This document shows, piece after piece, positions 9,545 to 18,729 of a DNA stretch of 64,000 nt. The position numbers and the translations under genes were made by a program. Each line of letters starts with the position of its first letter. Position 1 is the stretch's first letter. Below the pieces are notes generated by a model. The model had not been told where the DNA came from, did not search any database, and saw nothing but the letters and a program-made list of their open reading frames with translations. Origin of the DNA: Bin5 sp965221345 (GTDB lineage Bacteria; Chloroflexota; Anaerolineae; Caldilineales; Caldilineaceae); contig CBDCSD010000001.1 in the NCBI GenBank assembly GCA_965221345.1, positions 248,001 through 312,000 on the forward strand, given 5' to 3'.

Positions 9545-9800
9545 GTTGCGATCTACTACTCTGATCTCAGTAGAACAATTGTAGCACAGTTCGTTAAGAT
9601 CGACTGGACTTCAGCGCGGATCGACCATCTCCGCCGGTAGCGCGTCGACTCTGTCGAACGCTAGCTCGCAGGAGATGATCTTGCTGATATGTTAATGGTC
9701 GAAGCGGAGGGGCGGTAATAATTAGGACGTGGCTTCAATACTGAAACTAGACCGGGAATTTGGCGATGACACGGTCGCCGGAGTGAAGGCGCCGCATTGC

Positions 9801-10031
9801 TCAAGCCTCCCACGCTGACAACTCTTCCTCAGGCAGAGGGTCGAAGAAGCTGTCATTGACCGCAATACGCCCCTTCCATGCGCCGAACTGTCGCTTGCCG
9901 CGCGAATGACAGTCCACGAGCCGCGCCACCGGTTTGCCGTTACGGGTAATGACTATTTCTTCACCAGCCTCAACCTGCGTCAGCAGAAGGGGCAGTTGAG
10001 TCTGTGCTTCATGAACGTTCACTTCTTGCAT
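9801..10031 (-). CDS. Phd/YefM-type antitoxin, apparently without its toxin
   Basis: 76 residues from the internal ATG at 10031. The protein opens 'MQEVNVHEAQTQLPLLL' and carries 'GEEIVITRNGKPVARLV', the N-terminal DNA-binding fold of the Phd/YefM family that pairs with VapC/Doc toxins. The frame extends upstream to 10289, but that part does not look like this family. The tail 'WKGRIAVNDSFFDPLPEEEL' is the usual toxin-wrapping segment. The 250 nt downstream (9545-9800) contain no PIN-domain gene, only a 16-codon frame, so the toxin is missing or lost. Confidence 0.75.
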   Translation of the reverse strand: MQEVNVHEAQTQLPLLLTQVEAGEEIVITRNGKPVARLVDCHSRGKRQFGAWKGRIAVNDSFFDPLPEEELSAWEA

Positions 10032-10192
10032 AATCAGTTCACAGGGAGATTCGTTCAGATAGAGATTCTGCAATACAGTGCTTCGATGAGTATATGAAAT
10101 ACAAAGTCCCGTGTCAACATCTATGCCCCGAACAAGGCGGGTATCCTGAGCCCCTTCGGAGATGGGCTTCAGCGTCACCAATACCAATCCCC

Positions 10193-11419
10193 CTACCGCC
10201 GCAACGCCTTCAACACACCGTACGCACCGCGCGAGAATGCCGCGAACGCGCCGGCGCGGCTCAAAAAAGGCGCCGGCGCCGGCATGCATGCGCCGGCATC
10301 CAGGTCTTCAATGGCGGCCAGGCTTCGTTGCAAACCGACTTCCATCATCTGGCGGCCGCCCTCGTCGCTCAGGGCCAACCCGCCGCAGGCAAAGACCACG
10401 ACCAGAAGGCCCGCCAGCAAGTTCTCGCGGTAGAGGCGCCAGCACTCTTCGAACGTGAACCCCTCCACCCCCATGTCACTGATGATGTCGGTATACTCTT
10501 CCAGCACTTCCCGCTCGATCTGGCGGCGTACCTCGGTCGTCACACTGGTCCCCAGGATATAGGCTACATCGAACAGGGGACTATTGATTCCACTCACCTG
10601 CCAGTCGATCATTGCGACATCGTCCGCAGCGTCGGCCGCGAAGAAGATATTGTCCAGCCGGAAGTCGCCGTGGCTGAAGGTTTTGGGCCCGGCTGCGGCA
10701 CGCTCGATATGGTCCGCGATGCGCGAACAGTAGGTCTCGGCCAGGCGGCGTATATCGTCTGAGAAAAAACTGCCGAAGTTCTTGAGCGCAGGCCCTAGGT
10801 ACGCCAGATACACGAGTTGTACCAACTTTCTGCGCTTTGGCGAAAAGGGGTCGGGGAAGTCGTTCAAGAGCGGCTGATCGGTCTTGTTCCAAAAGGTCCC
10901 GTGCAGCTTGGCGATCGCGCGGATGGCGCGTCTTGTCTGCTCAGCGTTGGCGCCGTCGAAATGGCTCACCGTCTGCATACCCCCCAAATCCTCCAGCAGA
11001 AGCACAAAGCGGTCGCTGCTGGCTTCAAAATCACCGTAGAGCAGAGCCGGCGACCGCACCGGGGCCACGGGCGCGACCAGCCGGTAGAAGTCGTATTCCC
11101 CTTTGTGTAGCCCCAGGCGTTTGCACAGGCGCCGGTTCTTGGCGTGCGGACTGGGCAGCTTGACGATGACGGTTTCGGGCGCGGCGCGATTCCACTCAGC
11201 CGCCGGACCTCCCAGATCGGCGGCATCCGGCGCCTTCGGCTCGTCATAGCTCAGATGGCAGCGGATCAACGCTCCCAGGAAGCCGACGCTGGCGCCAATC
11301 TCTTCAAGAACGATCTCTTTGACAGGAGGAAAATCCGACGCGCCGCCCGCCGTCAGTGCCTGTTGCATCCACTGGGCGCTCACTTCGCCCGCGTCTCTGG
11401 GTATTGGCGGTCTGGTCAT
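10193..11419 (-). CDS. aminoglycoside/ecdysteroid-kinase-like phosphotransferase
   Basis: 408 residues with the APH/EcKL protein-kinase-like fold. 'HGDFRLDNIFF' is the catalytic Brenner motif (His-Gly-Asp with the metal-ligand Asn) and 'MIDWQ' is the DFG-equivalent Asp. An N-lobe Lys lies in 'VIVKLPSP' and 'LLLEDLG' marks the hinge. Family members phosphorylate small molecules with ATP; the substrate cannot be read from sequence. The C-terminus (about residues 370-408) is Ala/Arg/Gly-rich and encoded by GC-rich DNA. The gene stands alone, 209 nt from rnhA. Confidence 0.8.
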   Translation of the reverse strand: MTRPPIPRDAGEVSAQWMQQALTAGGASDFPPVKEIVLEEIGASVGFLGALIRCHLSYDEPKAPDAADLGGPAAEWNRAAPETVIVKLPSPHAKNRRLCKRLGLHKGEYDFYRLVAPVAPVRSPALLYGDFEASSDRFVLLLEDLGGMQTVSHFDGANAEQTRRAIRAIAKLHGTFWNKTDQPLLNDFPDPFSPKRRKLVQLVYLAYLGPALKNFGSFFSDDIRRLAETYCSRIADHIERAAAGPKTFSHGDFRLDNIFFAADAADDVAMIDWQVSGINSPLFDVAYILGTSVTTEVRRQIEREVLEEYTDIISDMGVEGFTFEECWRLYRENLLAGLLVVVFACGGLALSDEGGRQMMEVGLQRSLAAIEDLDAGACMPAPAPFLSRAGAFAAFSRGAYGVLKALRR

Positions 11420-11628
11420 AGTGCTGATTCGCCTTTGATTTCAGCGCGCGCCGGCCATGCGCGTATGGTCAACGTGTCGGCCTATCTGCGAGGATGTCAG
11501 ATATTCTATACTATCTGCGCGGCGCACTGGTTGCAGGGGGGAAGCTTGTTTATGTAGCGCCATCGTTTCGGCCCTACCCACCGCCAACATGCAACTCAAA
11601 TGGTCGAAATGGACAGCTCTCGTTGACC

Positions 11629-12138
11629 CTATCGCGCCGCGTCGGAAAACGACAGGGCCGTCCCCCGCTCCGTGCGTTCATACTGGTCGTCGGCGGGCAG
11701 GTTGGGGCGAGCCAGCGCCTCCGTCGACAGTTCGTCGCAGCGTTCGTTCTCCGGGTCGCCGGCATGACCTTTCACCCACTGGTAGCGCATCTCGTGCCCG
11801 TCACACAGGTCGAGCAGCCGTGTCCACAGGTCGGGGTTGACCGCGGGCTCGCCCTTCTTGTTGCGGCGCCAACCGTTTGCGCGCCATCTGCGCGCCCAGC
11901 CCTTTGTCAACGCGTCGAGAACATACTTGGAGTCGCTGTAGAGGGTGACTCCGCACCTTCCTTTCAAAGCTTCCAGCCCTCTAATCACAGCCAGCAACTC
12001 CATCCGGTTATTGGTCGTCCTTCGATATCCGCCGCACAGCTCCTTGCGGCGTTTGCCGTAGAGCAGCACAACCCCGAACCCACCAGGGCCGGGATTCCCG
12101 CTGCACGCGCCGTCCGTATACAGCGCCACCTCTTTCAT
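11629..12138 (-). CDS. rnhA: ribonuclease HI
   Basis: 169 residues. It hydrolyses RNA in RNA-DNA hybrids in the cytoplasm, for example R-loops and primer remnants. The catalytic set is complete: Asp9 ('YTDGACSGNPGPGG'), Glu47 ('NNRMELLA'), Asp69 ('YSDSKYV'), His125 and Asp135 ('VKGHAGDPENERCDE'). The basic-protrusion region 'GWARRWRANGWRRNKKG' is present as in E. coli RNase HI. The ATG at 12138 gives a normal family N-terminus, with a tail of about 25 residues past the core. Confidence 0.95.
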   Translation of the reverse strand: MKEVALYTDGACSGNPGPGGFGVVLLYGKRRKELCGGYRRTTNNRMELLAVIRGLEALKGRCGVTLYSDSKYVLDALTKGWARRWRANGWRRNKKGEPAVNPDLWTRLLDLCDGHEMRYQWVKGHAGDPENERCDELSTEALARPNLPADDQYERTERGTALSFSDAAR

Positions 12139-12359
12139 TGATGACGTCCACCCATCTGATCAACCTCGATTCGTAACCACTCAGCTACATTAAATTCGCG
12201 ACAATAAGTGTGGCGAGCCAAGGGGTCTTCCACTAACCCCTACCCCCTACCCCCTAACCCCTGTCCCCGCCGTTCCCGCCTCCATCCATCCCGCATTCCC
12301 AGCGCCGCGTTCGAGCGAGGTTCACTAAAAACTAAAAACTGACTACTAAAAACTGGTGA
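12139..12359. other. intergenic region with simple repeats
   Basis: Holds 'acccctaccccctaccccctaacccct' (12233-12262) and 'actaaaaactaaaaactgactactaaaaactg' (about 12324-12356). Both recur elsewhere in the window (12, 18, 39, 49, 57-58 and 62.8 kb). No gene seen. Confidence 0.6.
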
Positions 12360-13676
12360 CTAGTGCTCGTGCTCCTCGTGAAGATGAAAATAGACAGTCT
12401 CCAGGCCATCTACGTCCGTGATCGTGGCGTCGGTGTGATGCACGATGTGAAGATGGCCGGTCCCGCAGTCGCCGAACTCGTCACAGTTGAGCTGGCCGAC
12501 TATGCCGCTGAAGCCGGCAGTGCCGGTCAACGCCTCCCGCAGCCGGGCGCGGTCGATATAAAGCGTATCCCCTTGCGCAACCGCCGCCTCCTCGATCGCG
12601 CGCAGCAGCATAGTAGTGGCGTCATACGCGTGAGCCATGTAGACCGACCCCGGCGCCGCATTGTACTGCTCCTGATAGGCCGCCGCAATGTCGCCTCCAC
12701 TCTTGCCCGTCGCCTCGTTGACGTTATTTTCAAAGTGCAGTTCCGGGCTGGCCAGGTACATGCCCTCCGATTCCGGTATCGCCAGAAACTCGAAATCCAT
12801 CAGGGCAGCGCCGCCAATAAGGGTCACCTCTCCCAGGTCGGCGATCTGGCCGATCTGCCGGATTATCTGCGCGCTTTCATCGGGGAAGAGCGGCAGAAAG
12901 AGACCATCCGGGCTGGCGCCGGCAACCTGGGTCAAAACAGGGATCATGTCAGTGTCCCCCTTGTTGACCGTGGCGACCGTGACCGTGCCGCCCGCCTGCT
13001 CGAACGCGACCGCGAACGCGTTGGCCAGGCCGGAAGTGTAGGGATCGCCGTCATGGATGACCGCCATCTCGCGCAAGCCGAGGTCGTGGTACGCAAACTC
13101 GGCTACCGCCTCCGCCTCATATAGGTCGTTGTTGGCGGTGCGATAATAGCCTGGGTGATAGTCAGCGCCCGCGTTGCCGCGCAGGTCCGAAGTCAGCGTA
13201 GGCGCCGTATTGGTGGCGGAGAGCATCACCAGACCGGCCTCACTCAGGATCGGCGACGCTTTCACCGCCGCCGCCGAGCAAGATGTCCCGATCACGCCCA
13301 CCACCCGCCGGTCGCCGATCACCGTCTGCGCCGCCGCCGCACCGCCCTCCGGCGTGCATAGCGAGTCGAGACCCGCGCCCATCGTCACGTTGTGCCCCTT
13401 GATCGGCCCGTAGTCGGCCAGCGCCAGCGCCACCGCGCGCTGCGTCGAAGAGCCCAGCTCACCGATGCTCGAAAGCACCGCCGCCGAACGGATTTGGATA
13501 TCCTCGCCGGGGCCGACCACAACCGTTCCCAGCGGGCTGACCACGAAATTCTCAGGTATACATGCGCCGCTCACAAGAACTGCCAACAGCAGAATGGGCC
13601 AGCGCAGCAGCGCACTGTTCCATGCGCGGCCACTTCGTTGCCTACGCACGGTGCCGGGGCGGTCTATCTTCGTCAT
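12360..13676 (-). CDS. branched-chain amino-acid-type ABC substrate-binding lipoprotein 1
   Basis: About 438 residues from the ATG at 13676; AGGAG lies 7 nt upstream, so it is preferred to the ATG at 13682. A hydrophobic leader ends in lipobox LVSGAC, so export and lipidation are expected. The mature part is a type I periplasmic-binding fold of the LivJ group ('EIQIRSAAVL...ALADYGPIKGHNVTMGAGLDSLC', 'GGAAAAQTVIGDRRVVGVIGTSCSAAA'). It would deliver a ligand to an ABC importer, but no permease or ATPase gene is nearby. The C-terminus 'HLHEEHEH' is His/Glu-rich, absent from its paralog. Tandem duplicate of the next gene. Confidence 0.87.
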   Translation of the reverse strand: MTKIDRPGTVRRQRSGRAWNSALLRWPILLLAVLVSGACIPENFVVSPLGTVVVGPGEDIQIRSAAVLSSIGELGSSTQRAVALALADYGPIKGHNVTMGAGLDSLCTPEGGAAAAQTVIGDRRVVGVIGTSCSAAAVKASPILSEAGLVMLSATNTAPTLTSDLRGNAGADYHPGYYRTANNDLYEAEAVAEFAYHDLGLREMAVIHDGDPYTSGLANAFAVAFEQAGGTVTVATVNKGDTDMIPVLTQVAGASPDGLFLPLFPDESAQIIRQIGQIADLGEVTLIGGAALMDFEFLAIPESEGMYLASPELHFENNVNEATGKSGGDIAAAYQEQYNAAPGSVYMAHAYDATTMLLRAIEEAAVAQGDTLYIDRARLREALTGTAGFSGIVGQLNCDEFGDCGTGHLHIVHHTDATITDVDGLETVYFHLHEEHEH

Positions 13677-13720
13677 TTCCATACTCCTTGGTCGGGCTGT
13701 GTGTCAGTTGATTGCCGCGC

Positions 13721-14986
13721 TCACGGCGCGTAACGGTAGACAACCGGCAGACGGTCTACGTCTGTCATGTCGGAATCAGTGTGTTGCGATATCTGGACGC
13801 GGCTGGTGCCGCAGTCGCCGAACTCGTCACAGGAAATGGCGCCGATGATGCCGCTGAAGCCGCTGGTGCCTCCCAGCGCCTCTCGCAGCCTGGCCCGGTC
13901 AATGTAGAGCGCACTGCCTTCGACAACCGCCGCCTCCTCGATCGCGCGCAGCAGGATAGTTGTGGCATCATAGGCGTGCGCCAGATAGGCGGACGTCGGA
14001 CTCTCACCATACCGCTCCTGGTACGCCGCGGTCATTTCGTCGCCGCTCCTGCCCGTCGCCCCGTTTACATTGCTGCCGAAGTCCAGCTCCGGCCCCGCAA
14101 AATAGAAGCCTTCCGACTCCGGCAGCGCCAGGAAATCAGACACCAGCAGACCGCCGCCGCCAATGCGCGTCAATCCCTCAAGCCCGTCCACCTGGCCGCT
14201 CTGACGCAGGATCGGCCCGGCTTCCTCCGGAAAGATCGGCAGGAAGAGGCCTTCCGGGCTGCCGGCCGCGACCTCAGTAAGGACGGGAAGCATGTCGGTG
14301 TCGCCCTTGTTCACCATAGCCACCGCCACCGAGCCGCCCAACTGCTCAAACGCCGTCGTGAAGGCCGCCGTCAGACCCCACGTATACGGGTCCCCGTCAT
14401 GAATGGCCGCCATGCTGCGCAGGCCCAGTTCGTTGTAAACAAAATCGGCCACCGCCTCTGCCTGGTAAAGATCGTTGCTGGCGACGCGATGGTAACCGGG
14501 ATGGTAGTTGGACCCCGCATTGCCCCGCAGGTCGGATGTCAGCGACGGCGACGTCGTGGACGGCCCCACCATCACCAGGCCCGCCTCGCTCAGGATCGGG
14601 GAAGCCGCCGCCGCCGCCACCGAGCAGGCCGTGCCGATAACGCCCACCACGCGCCCGTCGCCGATCACCGTCTCAGCCGCCGCCGCGCCGCCCGCCGCGC
14701 TGCACAGCGAGTCGAGGCCGGCGCCCATGCTCACAGCATATCCCTTGATCGGCCCATAGTCGGCGATCGCCAGCGCCACGCCCCGTTGGCTGGGCACGCC
14801 CAGTTCGCCGGCGCGAGTCAGCGCCCCAAGCGCACGAATCTGGATCTCCTCGCCGCCGCCGACCACCACCGTTCCAAGAGCGGGAGATTCAAAATCCGCC
14901 GGCACACACGCGCCGGCCAGAATCAGCAGCGCAAGCAGGCTGAACCAGTGCAGAACTGCAGGACGGGAACCGCGTTTCGTCGTCAT
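13721..14986 (-). CDS. branched-chain amino-acid-type ABC substrate-binding lipoprotein 2
   Basis: About 421 residues from the ATG at 14986, chosen because AGGAG sits 8 nt upstream and the product then starts directly with a lipoprotein signal ending LILAGAC (Cys27). The LivJ-type fold shares most motifs with the neighbour at 12360: 'ALAIADYGPIKG', 'GAGLDSLC', 'GDGRVVGVIGTACSVAA', 'AYDATTILLRAIEEAA'. Four Cys late in the chain ('ISCDEFGDCGTS') recur in both. Only 44 nt separate the pair, so they may be co-transcribed. No transporter membrane or ATPase subunits are seen. A third, decayed copy lies at 23126-23318. Confidence 0.87.
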   Translation of the reverse strand: MTTKRGSRPAVLHWFSLLALLILAGACVPADFESPALGTVVVGGGEEIQIRALGALTRAGELGVPSQRGVALAIADYGPIKGYAVSMGAGLDSLCSAAGGAAAAETVIGDGRVVGVIGTACSVAAAAASPILSEAGLVMVGPSTTSPSLTSDLRGNAGSNYHPGYHRVASNDLYQAEAVADFVYNELGLRSMAAIHDGDPYTWGLTAAFTTAFEQLGGSVAVAMVNKGDTDMLPVLTEVAAGSPEGLFLPIFPEEAGPILRQSGQVDGLEGLTRIGGGGLLVSDFLALPESEGFYFAGPELDFGSNVNGATGRSGDEMTAAYQERYGESPTSAYLAHAYDATTILLRAIEEAAVVEGSALYIDRARLREALGGTSGFSGIIGAISCDEFGDCGTSRVQISQHTDSDMTDVDRLPVVYRYAP

Positions 14987-15535
14987 CGTTTCTTGCTCCT
15001 TGGTCTGGCTGGCCGTCGCTCCGTCGTGGACGGTCGCGACGACGGTCTGGCGCCGGACAGTGTTCAACCCGCTGTCGCTGCGTCAAATGCGCACCTCTCG
15101 TCTACGCGCCACCACCTCGTCAATTGAGCGCCTCGTACACAGCTGGTTAACTCCCACCAGCAGGAACGCGTCAAGAAACCCCCCGATCTGCAACGCTCGC
15201 ATACGGGATGACATAAGTCGCAGGATCGAGTGCTCGTTTTTCCTAAGGGGGTTTATCGTGAACGCCTGGGAGGCCGCCATCGGCCTGATGTGTTCATTAT
15301 AGACATCTTCTGCGCCGATTGCCAACAGTATCTGGAGACTGAACTCTGTCCGACCGGCTCAATCGAGGCGGCAGTCCGCACCGGACAGGGGGAACTGGGG
15401 AACAAGATAGGCTATTGTGACGGTCTGGCCGCTGGGCCGCATTGGGCAAAGATGGTTACAGCTCGGTTTCCCAATCAGTCGAATCGACAGGTCGAAGTCT
15501 GTATGGGATGGGGGTAAGGCGGCGGGAAATCCCTG
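14987..15535. other. intergenic region, no supported gene
   Basis: Short frames exist on both strands (for example minus 15083-15325) but none shows a recognisable domain or ribosome-binding site. No strong repeat or hairpin stands out. Confidence 0.5.
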
Positions 15536-16012
15536 CTAGGAAGTCGTTTGCATCGAAGTAATCGTTCTCTGAATCTCTCCTTCTGCCCAGCGGATCAACT
15601 CAAATCCCTGCACCACCGTCTCCAACTGCTCCTCGTCCAGCAGATCCGCCACTATCTGGATTCGCTCCCGCCCAATCCGCCAGAACCGTGTTATCGCCTG
15701 CTCTCCCGACTCAGACAATTGGCAGATCACGACTCGCCGGTCGCTTGGGTCGGCGACCCGGTCCACCAACTCCTTTTCTACCAGACGGTCCACAACCGTA
15801 GTTGTAGCCGAAAGCGCTCGACCCAAAGATAAAGCGATGTTGCCCATTCGCAACGGACCCACCCGTTCGAGCAGAACCAACGTCTTGATCTGGGGAATGG
15901 TCATCTCCAAACCTTCCCACTCGTCGAGACGACCGGTATGCAACTGGCGGTTCAGATATTCCGCCGATTCCGTAAACCGGTCAGTCAACTCTTGCCTGCG
16001 GTCGTCTTGCAC
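15536..16012 (-). CDS. MarR-family transcriptional regulator
   Basis: 158 residues from a GTG at 16012. A winged helix-turn-helix occupies about residues 40-105: 'MTIPQIKTLVLLERVGPLRMGNIALSLG', recognition helix 'ATTTVVDRLVEKELVDRV', and the wing 'DPSDRRVVICQLSESG', with the DxSDRR signature typical of MarR. Flanking helices supply dimerisation. Such proteins are ligand-responsive repressors; the target is unknown. It faces away from the tRNA genes and has no obvious operon partner. Confidence 0.88.
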   Translation of the reverse strand: MQDDRRQELTDRFTESAEYLNRQLHTGRLDEWEGLEMTIPQIKTLVLLERVGPLRMGNIALSLGRALSATTTVVDRLVEKELVDRVADPSDRRVVICQLSESGEQAITRFWRIGRERIQIVADLLDEEQLETVVQGFELIRWAEGEIQRTITSMQTTS

Positions 16013-16075
16013 CTTCTCTCACCCCGGATTCAGCTACTTTATCCGTGTCACATTACTACCTGCTCTTGCAGGGTC

Positions 16076-16151
<76 letters not shown>

Positions 16152-16212
16152 AATATACGATTTTCCCGCCGCGGCCCGGGCGCCCTATCAGAATTCCTGC
16201 CCGTCTGCCGTG

Positions 16213-16285
16213 TGGAGCTGAGGGGACTCGAACCCCTGACCTCTACAGTGCGAGTGTAGCGCTCTCCCAACTGAGCTACAGCCCC
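16213..16285 (-). tRNA. tRNA-Ala (anticodon CGC)
   Basis: Cloverleaf with acceptor GGGGCTG/CAGCTCC, anticodon stem CTACA/TGTAG and loop CTCGCAC, T-arm CAGGGG-TTCGAGT-CCCCT. Unlike its two neighbours the 3' CCA is not encoded (CAC follows the discriminator). Confidence 0.93.
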
Positions 16286-16440
16286 GAAGCCGCTGGCATC
16301 TCACCTATCCCAATCTATGCGACAAGCCCGCCAACGCGATATTTCAATCTGGCAAACCGGCGTCCGACCGGTCAAATCTCGCCATCCAACTCTTACAGCC
16401 CGCAGGGTCCTACACCATCCTGCCGTCAATACCCCGACTC

Positions 16441-16516
<76 letters not shown>

Positions 16517-16956
16517 AATATGATTCGCCTCCGCCCGCAGCGCGCCGGCGACCCCTAAACGATATAGCTATCCGGCCCGAATGTCAAATGATAGCGCTTC
16601 GGCGGTGCATCTCAAAACCTTGAGCCCCCGCAATCTGCCCCCGCAATCTGCCACTGCCATCTGCCCTTTCACCCGACGCAAAAATGACCCGCTGAACAGG
16701 CGTCAACCAATCGCCTGCAATCCTGAAAATCCCCAAATCCTGTAAATCCTGATTCAGACAACGTCCACCAAAAAATCTGGGACAGACCCGATTTCGGTTA
16801 CTGTACGCCCGCTGTCAAAAAAGCCCTGCCGCGCGCGCGCATTTATGTTACATCAGCGCCTCACAAACTTTCACTTTGGCGGCGATGTTGTTGTATGATG
16901 GAGAGCCTATGCCGAAAAATACAACTTCTGTACAAGAAAAAGGAAAGAGAGCCGCA
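16517..16956. other. intergenic region with a dispersed 'aaatcctgattcag' repeat
   Basis: 16720-16766 carries a copy of the dispersed motif 'tcctgaaaatccc..aaatcctg.aaatcctgattcagacaac'. The rest is AT/GC-mixed sequence and probably holds the promoters of the divergent tRNA and VOC genes. No gene supported. Confidence 0.5.
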
Positions 16957-17391
16957 ATGCAAACGGCTAAACGAATTTTTGTAAATCTGCCGGTAAGCGA
17001 TCTCAGCAGTTCGGTAGATTTTTTCACTGAGCTTGGATTCGCCTTCGATGACCAGTTCACCGGCGACCATGCCTCCTGCATGATCATAGGCGACAACATG
17101 TTCGCCATGTTGTTGAAAGAGGAGTACTTCCAAAAATTCATCCCCGGCAAAGAGATCGCCGATAGCACGCACAGCGCAGAAGTTGTCGTCGCCCTCTCCG
17201 TTGACTGCCGCGATGACGTCGACAGGACCATCGCCAAAGCCCTCGCCGCCGGCGGCAGCGAATGCAGAGACGCCACCGATGCCGGCTGGATGTATGGCCG
17301 CGCCTTCCAGGACCTCGACGGCCACGTCTGGGAAATCTTCTCCGTTGATGCCAGCCGCATGGAAAAAGCCATGAACGGCCACAAAGAGTAG
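16957..17391 (+). CDS. VOC/glyoxalase-fold protein
   Basis: 144 residues from the ATG at 16957; an AAGGAAAGAG stretch upstream supports it. In-frame upstream starts (TTG 16876, ATG 16909) only add a non-conserved extension. It has the paired beta-alpha-beta-beta-beta modules of the vicinal oxygen chelate superfamily: 'RIFVNLPVSDLSSSVDFFTELGF' opens module 1, and 'GGSECRDATDAGWMYGRAFQDLDGHVWEIF' closes module 2 with the usual 'DLDGHVWE' metal-ligand Glu region. Members are dioxygenases, isomerases or antibiotic-binding proteins; no specific substrate is evident. Confidence 0.82.
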   Translation: MQTAKRIFVNLPVSDLSSSVDFFTELGFAFDDQFTGDHASCMIIGDNMFAMLLKEEYFQKFIPGKEIADSTHSAEVVVALSVDCRDDVDRTIAKALAAGGSECRDATDAGWMYGRAFQDLDGHVWEIFSVDASRMEKAMNGHKE

Positions 17392-17588
17392 ACCCCGTAT
17401 CGTCCATACCCCGCGCAAGGCCGCGCCTGTAACACCACACAACTGACGTGTATCTACTCACAACTTGTAAGCAAGGAAAACGCGATGGTTACCGCCCACC
17501 CTGCCTTCAACACCCTTCCAGGCAGCAATCAAAAGGCGGCCCGCCGCCGATCCCGTGAAATACAGCACCAACTATCGAGGAGTCAAGA

Positions 17589-18011
17589 ATGACACTCAGT
17601 ATCTATCTCAACTTCAACGGCAACTGCCGCGACGCGTTCGAATTCTATCGCTCCGTCTTCGGCGGCGACTTCGTCACCATCTCGACCTTCGGCGAAGGCC
17701 CCGACGACATGGGCATGCCGGAGGACGAAAAAGATCACATCATGCACGTCACCCTCCCTATCGGCGACAGCGTTCTCATGGGCAGCGACACCTCGGCCGC
17801 CTTCGGCCCGCCCTACCAGGCTGGCAACAACTTCTCCGTCTCCTGCCACCCGCAGACCCGCGAAGAAACCGACCGTCTCTTCGCCGGCATCTCCGCCGGC
17901 GGCACCGTCACCATGCCTCTCCAGGACGTCTTCTGGGGCTCCTACTTCGGCTCCTGCACCGACAAGTTCGGCATACCCTGGCAATTCAACCACGATATCC
18001 AGTCGGAATAG
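17589..18011 (+). CDS. PhnB-like VOC protein
   Basis: 140 residues; 'AGGAGTCAAG' lies just upstream of the ATG. The PhnB/YjdN-like signature is clear: 'YLNFNGNCRDAFEFYRSVFGG' at the start, 'IMHVTLPIGDSVLMGSD' mid-way and 'FWGSYFGSCTDKFGIPWQFN' at the end. These single-chain VOC proteins form dimers. They are often annotated as 3-demethylubiquinone methyltransferase-like, but without proven activity. It lies 200 nt after another VOC gene on the same strand; whether they share a transcript is unclear. Confidence 0.85.
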   Translation: MTLSIYLNFNGNCRDAFEFYRSVFGGDFVTISTFGEGPDDMGMPEDEKDHIMHVTLPIGDSVLMGSDTSAAFGPPYQAGNNFSVSCHPQTREETDRLFAGISAGGTVTMPLQDVFWGSYFGSCTDKFGIPWQFNHDIQSE

Positions 18012-18019
18012 CCTTTACG

Positions 18020-18058
18020 CCGGTTGCCAATTCCAGCTCCCGGAAACTTGGCAACCGG
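18020..18058 (+). terminator. inverted repeat after the PhnB-like gene
   Basis: CCGGTTGCCAA and TTGGCAACCGG form a perfect 11-bp stem with a 17-nt loop, 9 nt after the stop. There is no T-run, so termination is uncertain. Confidence 0.4.
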
Positions 18059-18408
18059 CATTCGCGCTCCTGAGCGACGCGAGCGAAGCGGTCTTTCACT
18101 ATCCCCTAACCCCTGTCCCCTGCAGTTCGCCTGCGGGCGCAGACGCCCTCCGGCGGCTCCGGCCCGCTAAGGCGTGCCTCCGCACCCTTCGCCGCTAAGG
18201 CGGCTCAGGGCTGTCGTCGGCAAACCCCCGCCGCCGCCAGGGGCTACGCCCTTTCTGGGCGGTCGGGCCTTCGGCCCTCCCTTGTGCGGGGGGACACCCC
18301 CCGCAACGCCCCCCTCCAAAACCATCGCTCACCAACCGTACGCCTTCATCCCAGCGGTGCGTCTCAGCCAAGGTGGCGGCAGCCAACCAATATCATGCCC
18401 GTCCCCCC
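18059..18408. other. GC-rich intergenic region
   Basis: No gene supported. Contains 'ctatcccctaacccctgtcccctgcagttc' and several short GC palindromes such as ggcggtcgggccttcggccctcc. Confidence 0.5.
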
Positions 18409-18640
18409 GTGAGCGCTGTCGTTATCCACCCGTAGGGGCACCCCTTGTGGGTGCCCGTTCCTCCCGTGAGCGCTGTCGTTATCTACCCGTAGGGGCACCC
18501 CTTGTGGGTGCCCGTTCCTTCCGTGAGCGCTGTCGTTATCCACCCGTAGGGGCGCCCCTTGTGGGTGCCCGTTCCTCCCGTGAGCGCTGTCGTTATCCAC
18601 CCGTAGGGGCACCCCTTGTGGGTGCCCCTTCCTCCCGTGA
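18409..18640 (+). repeat. four 57-bp tandem repeats with a GGGCACCC palindrome
   Basis: Units begin at 18409, 18466, 18523 and 18580, with a truncated fifth at 18637. Each contains 'gtgagcgctgtcgttatc', 'acccgtag' and the perfect inverted repeat GGGCACCC-CTTGT-GGGTGCCC (one copy reads ggcgcccc). A single copy of the palindrome recurs at 56325-56352. Long frames here are repeat artefacts. Confidence 0.92.
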
Positions 18641-18729
18641 GCATCGACAAACTACCCGCTCTACCCAAGAAAGGCAACAAGAAATGTCCCTCGCCGATCA
18701 AAAAAGGTGTCCTTAACGGCCCAAAAGGT

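Noticed and set aside
15083..15517. Small frames (80 and 95 codons) upstream of the LivJ-type pair
   Set aside because: No ribosome-binding site, domain or repeat support.
16848..17438. 196- and 193-codon minus-strand frames over the VOC gene
   Set aside because: Antisense to a gene with clear VOC motifs; they show no recognisable protein features.
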